A stretch of 64,000 nucleotides of DNA from the NCBI RefSeq assembly GCF_023525255.1, contig NZ_CP073355.1, positions 992,001 through 1,056,000 on the forward strand, given 5' to 3'. Origin of the DNA: Thermospira aquatica (GTDB lineage: Bacteria; Spirochaetota; Brevinematia; Brevinematales; Thermospiraceae). Each line of letters starts with the position of its first letter. Position 1 is the first letter of the stretch. Both the position numbers and the translations under genes were made by a program. Shown here in pieces: positions 34,492 to 42,410 of this stretch. The notes below the pieces were generated by a model that was not told the DNA's origin, did no database searches, and saw only the letters and a list, made by a program, of their open reading frames with translations.

Positions 34492-35796
34492 ATGAGAAAA
34501 CTTTGGATCTCTCTTTTGCTTTTTAGTATGATTCAGGGGATTGTCTTTGGGGAGGTAGTTGGCCGTAGTGTGCGTGGCCGAGAGATAAAGGCGTTTTCCT
34601 ATGGCAAGGGTTCAGAAACCATTCTTTTTGTGGGTGGAATCCATGGAGATGAACCCCAGGGTGTTGAGATTTTGAATCGCTTTCGTAAAGTTGTGGCCAA
34701 TAATCCATCCCTTGTCAGGGGTTTAAAGGTGGTTATTGTTCCCAATGCGAATCCGGATGGGTTCCGACGGCGAACCCGACAGAATGCTCATGGAGTAGAC
34801 ATTAATAGAAATTTTCCTACGCGTAGTTATGTGACCAATTACCAGAAAAAGGCTTATTATCCGGGGACAAGGGCAGGTAGTGAACCGGAAACAAAGGTAT
34901 TGATGAAACTCATTCAACGTTTCAAGCCTTCTTTGGTGGTGACCATTCATGCTCAGCTCCACTGTATGATGGTCGAAGGAAATGTCTGGGATCTTGCGAA
35001 ACGAATGCAGTACTACAACCATTATCCTGTGGTGAGTGAACTTGGTTATGAGACACCGGGATCGTTTGGGCAATACTGCGTCGAACGAGGTATACCAATG
35101 ATTACTCTTGAAGTGCCCCGGCTTCCCCATGACGCACTCTGGGAGCAGAATCGCCGTGCTCTTCTTGAGGTTTTGCGGTATTCTCCTGGGCGATCGGAAA
35201 AGGAAAGACTTGCCCTGGAGAGTAAGAAAAAACCCACCTTGTTAGAAGCTCTTAAACGACAGGATTTCTACCTTCTTCGGGATCGGTATACCAATACGAA
35301 TGATTGGCTCAAAAGTGATAGCGAAGGCAATACCGCTCTTCACCTGAGTATTACGCGGGGGGATACTTTCCTTGCCCTTTCCCTTATTGAGCAAAATATC
35401 CATCTCACCACTCCCAACAAGAGGGGATGGACACCTCTCTTTGAGGCGAGTTACGCGGGGCAGGTAGAGGTTGTTCGAGCCTTGTTACGCAAACAAGTTT
35501 CTCCAGATGAAAAAGACCCTCAGGGATGGACCCCTCTTATTCTTGCTGCCCAGCGTGGACATCGTGAAGTGGTGCGTATTCTTCTTGATGCAGGAGCCAG
35601 TGTAAATGCTCAGGATAGGTATGGGTATAGTGCCCTCATGGAGGCCGTAAGGTGCCAACATGGAGGAATTGTGAATGATTTACTGGCAAAGGGCGCTGAT
35701 CCAAAACAGACAAACCGCTATGGATTAACAGCAAGTCGCCAGGCGATTCTGGCACGTTCTACGAACGCAGTGATCCTCCTGGGTGGAGGACAGTAG
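34492..35796 (+). CDS. Exported M14 zinc carboxypeptidase fused to ankyrin repeats
   Basis: About 434 residues from ATG 34492 (AGGG just upstream; a TTG at 34480 is possible). Signal peptide ending IVFGEV. Residues about 20-240 are an M14 metallopeptidase of the murein-peptide amidase type: GGIHGDEPQG (His and Glu zinc ligands), NANPDGFRRRTRQNAHGVDINRNFP, VVTIHAQLH (third ligand) and ITLEVPR (general base Glu). Residues about 280-430 are four to five ankyrin repeats (GNTALHLSITRGD, GWTPLFEASYAGQVEVVRALL, GWTPLILAAQRGHREVVRILL, GYSALMEAVR, YGLTASRQAI). It likely trims peptidoglycan peptides in the periplasm, with ankyrin repeats binding a partner. The stop directly abuts the stop of the convergent GT2 gene. 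Confidence 0.85.
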   Translation: MRKLWISLLLFSMIQGIVFGEVVGRSVRGREIKAFSYGKGSETILFVGGIHGDEPQGVEILNRFRKVVANNPSLVRGLKVVIVPNANPDGFRRRTRQNAHGVDINRNFPTRSYVTNYQKKAYYPGTRAGSEPETKVLMKLIQRFKPSLVVTIHAQLHCMMVEGNVWDLAKRMQYYNHYPVVSELGYETPGSFGQYCVERGIPMITLEVPRLPHDALWEQNRRALLEVLRYSPGRSEKERLALESKKKPTLLEALKRQDFYLLRDRYTNTNDWLKSDSEGNTALHLSITRGDTFLALSLIEQNIHLTTPNKRGWTPLFEASYAGQVEVVRALLRKQVSPDEKDPQGWTPLILAAQRGHREVVRILLDAGASVNAQDRYGYSALMEAVRCQHGGIVNDLLAKGADPKQTNRYGLTASRQAILARSTNAVILLGGGQ

Positions 35797-36927
35797 CTAT
35801 TTGACCAGCCGTTCTTTCCAGAGAATACCTTTTCCAAGACCTGTTTTCACAAGAGAATACAATGCTGCCAGCAAGAGATTGAAAAAGACGAAAGGATACC
35901 CCACGATGGAAAGCCACGATTGTCGTCTGTCCAGAAGAAATATTCCCCACGCGGTGAGAAACACTCCTATACATAGCCAGGCTTTTGAGAGTTCAGATGC
36001 TGGATAAAATCCATATCGAATACCAAAAAAGGCGGGAAGCAGAATGGCGCTTATGATTCCTATCAACAATCCGAGAAAAAGGAGGAAATTCTTACCGATA
36101 GCAGCATAGATTACTCTGGCAATTCCATAAAATCCATGTTCAAAGCTTTCGTACATCCTGCAGCGGATGAAGTTTTTGGCGTCCAGAAAAAGGGTATGAA
36201 AACCGTGTCTTTTGACAGTATAGGCGAGAGCAAGATCCTCTACGACGTGGTTTTTTACCAGCTCAAAACCGTTGATTTTTTCAAGAACCCCTCTTTTCAT
36301 GAAAAGGATCTGGCCAATAGCAAACGAGAAAAAAGGCCATCGTGTCCACAGGACAAGTGGTAGAGGAAGGTATAACACCGTAGCCATGTAGACGGCGGGA
36401 AGGATAAGTTTTTCTCCGATGGAATGCGTTTCGTGGAGGGCAAACCCTGAGAGAAAATCTACACCCCAGTGTTGCATGGCACCGAGAAGAAACGAAAGCG
36501 TTTGGGGGTGATGAACCGTATCCGCATCGGTAAAAAAGAGGATCTCTCCCGTAGCGGCTTCAAAGAGTTGTTGGCTGGCGTAAGGCTTGCCTTTCCAATC
36601 TGGGGGAAGAGGTTTGCCGTTTATAAAACGAAAGTTTGGTTTTCCAGAAAACTCCTTGAGAATAGCTTCTGTATCATCTGTAGAGTTGTCATTTAAGACA
36701 ATCACCTCATAGTTGGGATAATCCTGCGATAACAGCGATTCAAGACAGGGGCGAATACGATGGGCTTCGTTTCTTGCCGGTATGAGCACGGAAATTTTTG
36801 GAAACGATGACGGTTTTCGTGGTTTTGTAGTGAGGCGAAGAAAAATCACATTGACAAGACTGATTGCAAGAAAAAAGAGATTGACCAGGAGTGTTCCATC
36901 AAAAGAGAAAGGATCCCATTTTATCAT
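35797..36927 (-). CDS. Family-2 glycosyltransferase with membrane helices
   Basis: 376 residues. One N-terminal membrane helix, then a GT-A domain (about 40-260): ISVLIPARNEAHRIRPCLES, VIVLNDNSTDDTE, the DxD-like FFTDADTVHH and a C-terminal acceptor region VVEDLALAYTVKRHG. Three to four membrane helices end the protein. The segment LPPDWKGKPYASQQL resembles lipid- or carotenoid-glycosylating GT2 enzymes such as CruC, but the acceptor cannot be told from sequence. A single gene, convergent with the M14-ankyrin gene. Confidence 0.82.
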   Translation of the reverse strand: MIKWDPFSFDGTLLVNLFFLAISLVNVIFLRLTTKPRKPSSFPKISVLIPARNEAHRIRPCLESLLSQDYPNYEVIVLNDNSTDDTEAILKEFSGKPNFRFINGKPLPPDWKGKPYASQQLFEAATGEILFFTDADTVHHPQTLSFLLGAMQHWGVDFLSGFALHETHSIGEKLILPAVYMATVLYLPLPLVLWTRWPFFSFAIGQILFMKRGVLEKINGFELVKNHVVEDLALAYTVKRHGFHTLFLDAKNFIRCRMYESFEHGFYGIARVIYAAIGKNFLLFLGLLIGIISAILLPAFFGIRYGFYPASELSKAWLCIGVFLTAWGIFLLDRRQSWLSIVGYPFVFFNLLLAALYSLVKTGLGKGILWKERLVK

Positions 36928-37207
36928 ATCTTTCTCTCCCGGGAATTTTTTGTGCTTTTTGTTTTTTTGTGAGTGGACACAGGTTTTAAGCCCACAAAAT
37001 AGTATAAAGCAGAGAATAAATTTTTGCTTTTTTTAAAAAAAAGGATAAGAAAGAATTTTGAAAAATTTTTAAAAAATGTTTTTCCCTGCAAAAAGGGCGA
37101 CTTCTGGTGTGTTTATGAGCGGAGAAAGGGAGTTTCTCTCCTGCTTTTTCCAGGGTAGAGGGATACTCTCATAGGAAAGAAATTTGACGTTTTTTTGTTT
37201 CTTTGTA
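36928..37207. other. Intergenic region between the GT2 gene and the csoR operon
   Basis: About 280 bp, very AT-rich, with poly-A/T stretches around 37020-37080. No gene or RNA is recognised. It should hold the GT2 promoter, which could not be fixed, and the -35 of the csoR promoter. Confidence 0.5.
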
Positions 37208-37213
37208 TATACT
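37184..37213 (+). promoter_or_regulatory. Promoter of the csoR-copZ-copA operon
   Basis: TTGACG at 37184-37189, an 18-base spacer, TATACT at 37208-37213. Confidence 0.7.
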
Positions 37214-37231
37214 ATAGATGGGTATGGTATA
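37208..37231. promoter_or_regulatory. Candidate CsoR operator
   Basis: TATACTATA (37208-37216), spacer GATGGG, TATGGTATA (37223-37231): an inverted repeat with 8 of 9 matched positions that covers the -10 and lies just before the ribosome site of csoR. GGGTATGGTATA resembles half of known CsoR sites. Binding there would repress the operon until copper is bound. Confidence 0.5.
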
Positions 37232-37244
37232 GGAGGATTGATGT

Positions 37245-37535
37245 ATGGCGAGTTGTCATCAGGGGCCGCATCATTCAGAAGAGGTGAAGCGTGTGCTTCT
37301 TACGAGGTTGAAACGGATAGAGGGGCAGATCCGGGGGATATCCCGGATGATAGAAGAAGACCAGTATTGTGATGATATTCTCAACCAGATTACGGCGGTA
37401 CGGTCGGCTCTCGCAGGGGTCCAGGAAAAGCTTCTTATAGCCCATCTGCGATCCTGTGTTTCTGAACAGATAAGACAGGGACATGGTGAAGCTATTGATG
37501 AGGTTGCCCAAACTCTTCGTCGAATGCTCAAGTAG
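37245..37535 (+). CDS. csoR: Copper-sensing repressor CsoR
   Basis: 96 residues, all-helical CsoR/RcnR family. LLTRLKRIEGQIRGISRMIEED is the family signature. The Cu(I) ligands are all present: Cys in DQYCDDIL, and His and Cys in LIAHLRSCV, which separates it from FrmR and RcnR. The start is ATG 37245 with GGAGG 8 bases upstream; an ATG at 37241 is out of frame. It precedes copZ and copA and should repress all three in low copper. Confidence 0.9.
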   Translation: MASCHQGPHHSEEVKRVLLTRLKRIEGQIRGISRMIEEDQYCDDILNQITAVRSALAGVQEKLLIAHLRSCVSEQIRQGHGEAIDEVAQTLRRMLK

Positions 37536-37552
37536 GAAAAAAGGAGGAACGT

Positions 37553-37768
37553 ATGAAATCGTATGTGCTCAGAGTTAGCGGGATGAGTTGTCAGGGGTGT
37601 GTGAATACGGTAAAACGGACACTTCTTTCTCTCGAGGGAGTCAAAGAGGTTTCGGTGGATCTCGGGTCAGGAAGGGTAGACGTATTGTCGGAAGAAAGTG
37701 TGTCTGCTGAGAGGCTTGTTGAGACTGTCAATACAAAAACCCCTTATAAAGCAACACTCGAAGGATAA
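37553..37768 (+). CDS. copZ: Copper chaperone CopZ
   Basis: 71 residues, one heavy-metal-associated domain with the Cu(I) site MSCQGC. AAAGGAGG precedes the ATG. It would deliver Cu(I) to CopA and CsoR. Three bp separate it from copA. Confidence 0.92.
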   Translation: MKSYVLRVSGMSCQGCVNTVKRTLLSLEGVKEVSVDLGSGRVDVLSEESVSAERLVETVNTKTPYKATLEG

Positions 37769-37771
37769 ACC

Positions 37772-39975
37772 ATGGAAAAAAAGCAAATTTTTCATGTTTC
37801 TGGCATGAGTTGTACGTCGTGTGCGCTAGCTGTGGAGAAAGTAATTGCCTCTATTGAGGGTGTAAAAGAGGTTCGTGTGGATTTTGCTACGAGGAGAGCT
37901 CTTGTTGTTGGGGAGAATATTCCTTTTGAACGCGTGAAAAAAGTAGTTCAGGAGATTGGGTATGGTATTCGTGAGGATGAGTATAGCCAGGAAAATCTCA
38001 AACGGAGAATTCGTCAACTTCTCATAAGCTGGGTGGGTGTGGGGATTCTTCTGGTAACAATGCTGTGGCATGATAATATTTGGGCTTTTGTCGTTTCGCT
38101 TGTGGTGGGTTTTGTTACGGTGATTTTGAGTGGATGGGATGTTTTTCGGGCGGTGGGGAGTGCTTTTCGAAAGCGTGTGTTTACCATGGATGTGCTTATT
38201 GGGGTAGGGGTAGGAGCTTCGGTAATCACAGGTGTTTTTCACCTCCTTGATCATCGTTTTCCGGATTTTGTGATGGTCGGGGTGATGATTCTTGCGATTC
38301 ATCTCACAGGAACCTACCTTAAGGAGAAAACCACAAGGAGAAAACCACAGGGAAGGCAAGTGAGGCTATTGGGAGGCTTCTTGCCCTCGGGGCAAAAGAG
38401 GCGCATAGAGTCAGGGGAGACAGTGTCGAGGATGTTGATGTACGGCAGTTAATGGTGGACGATGTGGTGCTTGTGAAACCAGGAGAAAAGATACCTTCGG
38501 ATGGTATCATTGTTGAGGGGGAGAGTGCTGTTGATGAGTCGCTGGTAACAGGAGAGTCGCTTCCGGTAGAGAAACACGTGGGAGATAGTGTGATTGGTGG
38601 GACAGTGAATCGGGATGGGGTGCTTTTGGTGCGTATTACCAGGGTGGGGGAGACAACTTTTCTTGCGCAGGTGGTGAAGCTTGTTGAAGAGGCTCAGGCA
38701 AGTCGTGTGCCTATTCAGAAGCTTGCAGATAAGGTTACGGCGGTTTTTGTGCCGTTGGTTCTTCTTCTTTCTCTGGTGGCTTTTGGGGTCTGGTTTTTGT
38801 TTCCCCAGGTGATGAGAGGGTTTATCGAGGGTATTGTGGTCTGGCTTCCCTGGCATTTTCCCCATGGGAGACTGGAAATGGCCATGTTTGCTTCACTCGC
38901 TACCCTGGTTATTGCCTGTCCCTGTGCTCTGGGTCTGGCGACGCCAACGGCTCTGATGGTGGGGATGGGGCAGGCAGCCCTTGAAGGGATCCTGTTTCGC
39001 AGGGGAGAGACTCTGGAAAGATTAAAAGAGGGGAACATTTTTGTTTTTGACAAAACGGGAACCCTTACCAAAGGCAGTCCACGGGTGGTTGCCTTTCGGG
39101 GGGAGAGTTTGCTTGCTGATGTGGCACTCACTCTGGAATCTGTCTCTCATCATCCTCTGGCAAAGGCGATCTCGGCGTTTTTCTCCTCTCGGGGGGCTCG
39201 TACGCTTTTGGCAGAGAAGATTGTCTCTGTAAGTGGGCGAGGTATGAAGGGTGTGATTGAAGGGCAGGAGGCTTTTGGAGGGAGTTTGGCGTTTTTAGAG
39301 GCCTTTGGAGTCAATATTCCTCCTCAGTTAGAGCTTGAGACGTTTCTTGAGCAGGGCACAATGGTGGTGGGATTTGCTCTTGGGAAAAGATTTTTGGGAT
39401 ACGTGGTCCTTGCCGATGAGGTACGGGAGGACGCCTCTCTTCTCATCCGGCGTCTTTCTGCTGAGGGGATCCGAACGGTGCTTCTCTCAGGGGATCTGCT
39501 TTCTGTGGTGAATTCGCTTGCAAAAGAGGTTGGCGTGGATGAGGCGTATGGACGACTTTTGCCTGAGGAAAAGCTTGCTATGATCCGCCGTTTTCAAAAG
39601 GAGGGGAAGAAAGTGGTGATGGTAGGGGATGGGATCAACGATGCGCCTGCTTTAAGACAGGCTGATGTGGGGATAGCCCGTGGGACGGGAACGGATATCG
39701 CTCTCGAGGCAGGGGATGTTGTTCTCACAGGGCATTCGTTACTTCTCATTCTTCGGGCACGAGAGATTTCCCTGGCTACCTTCAGGACGATTCGAAGAAA
39801 CCTTTTCTGGGCGTTTGGGTATAATTTGCTTGCTCTTCCTCTTGCCCTGATGGGGGTGATGCATCCCGTCGTGGCAGAGGTCGCGATGGCACTGAGTTCT
39901 CTTTCGGTGGTGGGGAGTTCGCTGTGGTTGCGGTATAGACTTTTGAAGAGAAAAGAGAAGTCGCTCTTTTTCTGA
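37772..39975 (+). pseudogene. copA: Copper-exporting P-type ATPase CopA, frameshifted by a 14-bp tandem duplication
   Basis: Frame 1 (37772-38452) encodes an HMA domain with MSCTSC and the first four membrane helices to GTYLKEKT. Frame 2 gives the rest: the actuator domain with TGES, the CPC metal site in [29 protein letters not shown] and [10 protein letters not shown], ending at 39975. Between them AAGGAGAAAACCAC occurs twice in perfect tandem (38321-38334 and 38335-38348); deleting one copy restores a continuous reading [20 protein letters not shown]. The whole would be a normal Cu+-ATPase of about 730 residues. The first fragment ends in TAA that overlaps an in-frame ATG (TAATG at 38450), so a two-part product through reinitiation cannot be ruled out. 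A terminator follows. Confidence 0.88.
38321..38348. repeat. Perfect 14-bp tandem duplication inside copA
   Basis: AAGGAGAAAACCAC twice in a row. It adds 14 bases (frame +2) to copA. Confidence 0.97.
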
Positions 39976-39997
39976 TTTTTGAGAAGGACTTTTCTTT

Positions 39998-40020
39998 GCT
40001 CCCATAAGCAGGGAGCGTTT
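39998..40020 (+). terminator. Terminator of the copper operon
   Basis: GCTCCC (39998-40003), a seven-base loop, GGGAGC (40011-40016), then GTTTT. Confidence 0.7.
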
Positions 40021-40036
40021 TGAAAATAACAACCCC

Positions 40037-40639
40037 TTAGGCTTGGAGAGAGGTGAGAAAGGTGGTGAGGATCTTTTCGTAGATGGCAAGAAGCTTCTCG
40101 TCGTTATAGCCGGCGCGTCTGGAGAGAGGGCTGGGAGAGGGAAGAAGCACAAGTTCTACAGCGGAAGGACGACCATGTTTCTTAAGAAGACGAGAGAGTT
40201 CTCTCAAAACCCTTTCGCTTGTGGCAAAGAGGACACACCCTTCTCGTGTGAGAAGGGATGAGAGGTGGGGATTTTCTCGCAAGGGATGGATGGCTGTATC
40301 GGAGGCTTTCCCCTCCGTTTCTACTTCGAGGTAAAGATCGGTGATGCCCAACCCAAGAAGACGAAGCAGGTCTTTTCGGGCACTTACAGCCTGTGGGTTA
40401 TCCCACCCCTCGGGTAAGGTTGGAGTAGAAAGAAGTCCTTTTTTCCATGCAAGTGAGGCAAGAGTGGGCCAGAATCGGTTTCCTCCACCCCCATAGAAGT
40501 AATTTACATCTTTTTCTCGGTTGAGTCTTTCAAACTTTTCTTTGACAAGCACCGAGGGAAAGCTTCCCACTATCCAGAAGAGTCGTTCTTTTCCTTCTTT
40601 CCACGCTTCTTCGAGGTAGCGATGAACGATAATAGCCAT
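40037..40639 (-). CDS. Uracil-DNA glycosylase superfamily protein
   Basis: 200 residues. WIVGSFPSVLVKE (motif 1 position), VNYFYGGGGNRFWPTLASLAW and the C-terminal LLPSPSPLSRRAG resemble the Mug/hypoxanthine-DNA-glycosylase side of the UDG fold, where GS(F/M)P and a YYxxxxNRFW block are typical. It would excise deaminated or mismatched bases. The exact family is uncertain. Third gene after the GGDEF-EAL and PilZ genes, 6 bp after the PilZ stop. Confidence 0.6.
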   Translation of the reverse strand: MAIIVHRYLEEAWKEGKERLFWIVGSFPSVLVKEKFERLNREKDVNYFYGGGGNRFWPTLASLAWKKGLLSTPTLPEGWDNPQAVSARKDLLRLLGLGITDLYLEVETEGKASDTAIHPLRENPHLSSLLTREGCVLFATSERVLRELSRLLKKHGRPSAVELVLLPSPSPLSRRAGYNDEKLLAIYEKILTTFLTSLQA

Positions 40640-40644
40640 AGGAC

Positions 40645-41661
40645 TTATTGTGGTTTTTTCTCTGTAATACCAGGGACAGGGTGCATGGTAGCAAGCTTAA
40701 TTTCAAGTGCCTTTTCTTTAAGAAAGTGCATGAGTTTTTCTCGTACTTCGTAGGGAAGATAGAGAAAGGCAAGACTATACACCCAATCATTTTCTGTCCG
40801 GAGAATCTCACGGCTTATGACACACTCAAGCTGAACATTGCCGTTTTCAAGAGGAATGGTGAGATAGTACACCGTTTTTTTATCCAGTTTTGGGCCACGT
40901 ATACGGCAACCTTCCCAGCTCAAATCCATTAAAAGCACCTGCACGGGATCTTTTTGACGAATATCTCTCAGCAAAGAGACTACCCCAATAGGAAGGCGTT
41001 CGTATCGTCTTTCTGCTGAAAGGTAGATTTTTTTGAGAGGCGCGATGACAAACATGTCATCGCTTCGTAGTTGAACCACCCGGGTTTTCCCACGAAAATG
41101 GAAACGGTCGACAGTGTAGGCAACGATAATTTCATCGCCTTTTTCTATGACAAACTGAAGATTGGGCGCGTATTGGAGTACAATACCCTCTGGAGTGCGT
41201 TCTCTAACCTCGGTTTCAAACAAAAAGAGTTTTTCATTTTTAAAAATCTCACATTCGGCGTGGTAACCTACGAGAAGAGGATAGGTATTCTGGATTTCTT
41301 GCTGGTTTTTTCTATTGAGCTGGAGACGTTTCATGGAGTGGAGAAAAAACTCACTGTAACGTTCCAGAATATAAGCTGGTACAGCCTGGGCGGTTTTTTC
41401 TATTTTTTTGAAGTCGGTAATAATATCCTGGATGGCCTCGTATTGAGCTGGCTCTATTTTTGGTTTGACAACAAGGGGTGAGTGGATTTTTTTAGCAATA
41501 GGGATTTCGATCACGGTTTTTCTGTGGCTTTTGAGAAGACTTCGAAGCCAGACAAAAAAAAGGCCACTTATAAGAAATCCCAGGAAAAAACTTATCAAAG
41601 AACCAACCCGGTTTACTTCGCGAAAGCTCTGGGAAATCATTTCTATGATATTACCTTCCAT
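40645..41661 (-). CDS. PilZ-domain membrane protein (c-di-GMP receptor candidate)
   Basis: 338 residues. One N-terminal membrane helix (about 18-42, VGSLISFFLGFLISGLFFVW), a helical middle (70-130), a YcgR-N-like beta domain (about 135-215), then a PilZ domain (about 218-320). The c-di-GMP motifs are RRYERLPIG (RxxxR) and MDLSWEGCRIRG (DxSxxG). The arrangement resembles YcgR-type motility proteins. It lies 3 bp downstream of the EAL-encoding frame, so the c-di-GMP enzyme and effector share an operon. Confidence 0.85.
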   Translation of the reverse strand: MEGNIIEMISQSFREVNRVGSLISFFLGFLISGLFFVWLRSLLKSHRKTVIEIPIAKKIHSPLVVKPKIEPAQYEAIQDIITDFKKIEKTAQAVPAYILERYSEFFLHSMKRLQLNRKNQQEIQNTYPLLVGYHAECEIFKNEKLFLFETEVRERTPEGIVLQYAPNLQFVIEKGDEIIVAYTVDRFHFRGKTRVVQLRSDDMFVIAPLKKIYLSAERRYERLPIGVVSLLRDIRQKDPVQVLLMDLSWEGCRIRGPKLDKKTVYYLTIPLENGNVQLECVISREILRTENDWVYSLAFLYLPYEVREKLMHFLKEKALEIKLATMHPVPGITEKKPQ

Positions 41662-41664
41662 CGG

Positions 41665-42410
41665 CTACTCCTTGCCAAAGATTTTATCATACGGCACGGG
41701 AGGACTAAAAAAGAAACCTTGTGAGTAGTCTATCTTTAGTTCTTTTACCTTATACCAGATGATTTCATTGTGGACATACTCGGCGACGGTCTTGGCACCA
41801 AGTTCTCGGGCAAACTGACATATTGCCTTCACGACAGCGTAGGCTGTTTCATCTTTGTCCAGGTTTTTGATAAGCGAACCGTCAATTTTGATGAAGTGGG
41901 GGCGTAAAGCAAAGATATGGGCAAAGTTGGAGTAGCCTGATCCAAAATCATCAATGGCAAGTTGACACCCCAGAGCAAGAAAGGGTTTAAGATTTTCCTT
42001 AATCTCTTCATAATTCTGGATACTTTCGGATTCGGTGATTTCCAGAACAATTCTCTCGGGATGTTCAAAATTGGAGAGGGAATTTAAAAGAAAATGTTTG
42101 AGTTTTTTGTCTAAAAGATCTTCTGGGGTAAAGTTTATGGAAACCTGATAGGGAAGATTTCGGAAGTGATCAAGGGCATGTTGAACAACACTCCGAGAGA
42201 TGAATGAATAGATCTTGGCCTGTTTGGCGAGGGTTAAAAAAGAGAGAGGAGGGATCATTTCCCCTGAGGGAAGTTGGATTCTTACAAGAGCCTCATACTT
42301 CTCAAAGTTTCCTGTATGGTTGTTGATGATGGGTTGATAGAAGTTTACAAGGTAGGAGTTCTGGATTGCATCCCTGAGTTTTCCAAGGGTGATGAGGTTT
42401 TCTTTATTTT
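41665..42410 (-). CDS. EAL phosphodiesterase part of a split GGDEF-EAL protein
   Basis: The longest ATG-started frame begins at 42258, but the EAL domain continues upstream in frame to about 42410 (FYQPIINNHTGNFEKYEALV carries the EAL signature). Further motifs: INFTPEDL, VLEITESES, AIDDFGSGYSNF, HFIKIDGSLI and AEYVHN; the catalytic Glu, Asp and Lys positions look intact. It would hydrolyse c-di-GMP. It is cut off from the N-terminal half by a 2-base slip in the (GA)5G tract at 42412-42422. Confidence 0.8.

Noticed and set aside
36960-37090. Replication origin in an AT-rich intergenic stretch
   Set aside because: No cluster of DnaA boxes and no dnaA or dnaN nearby.
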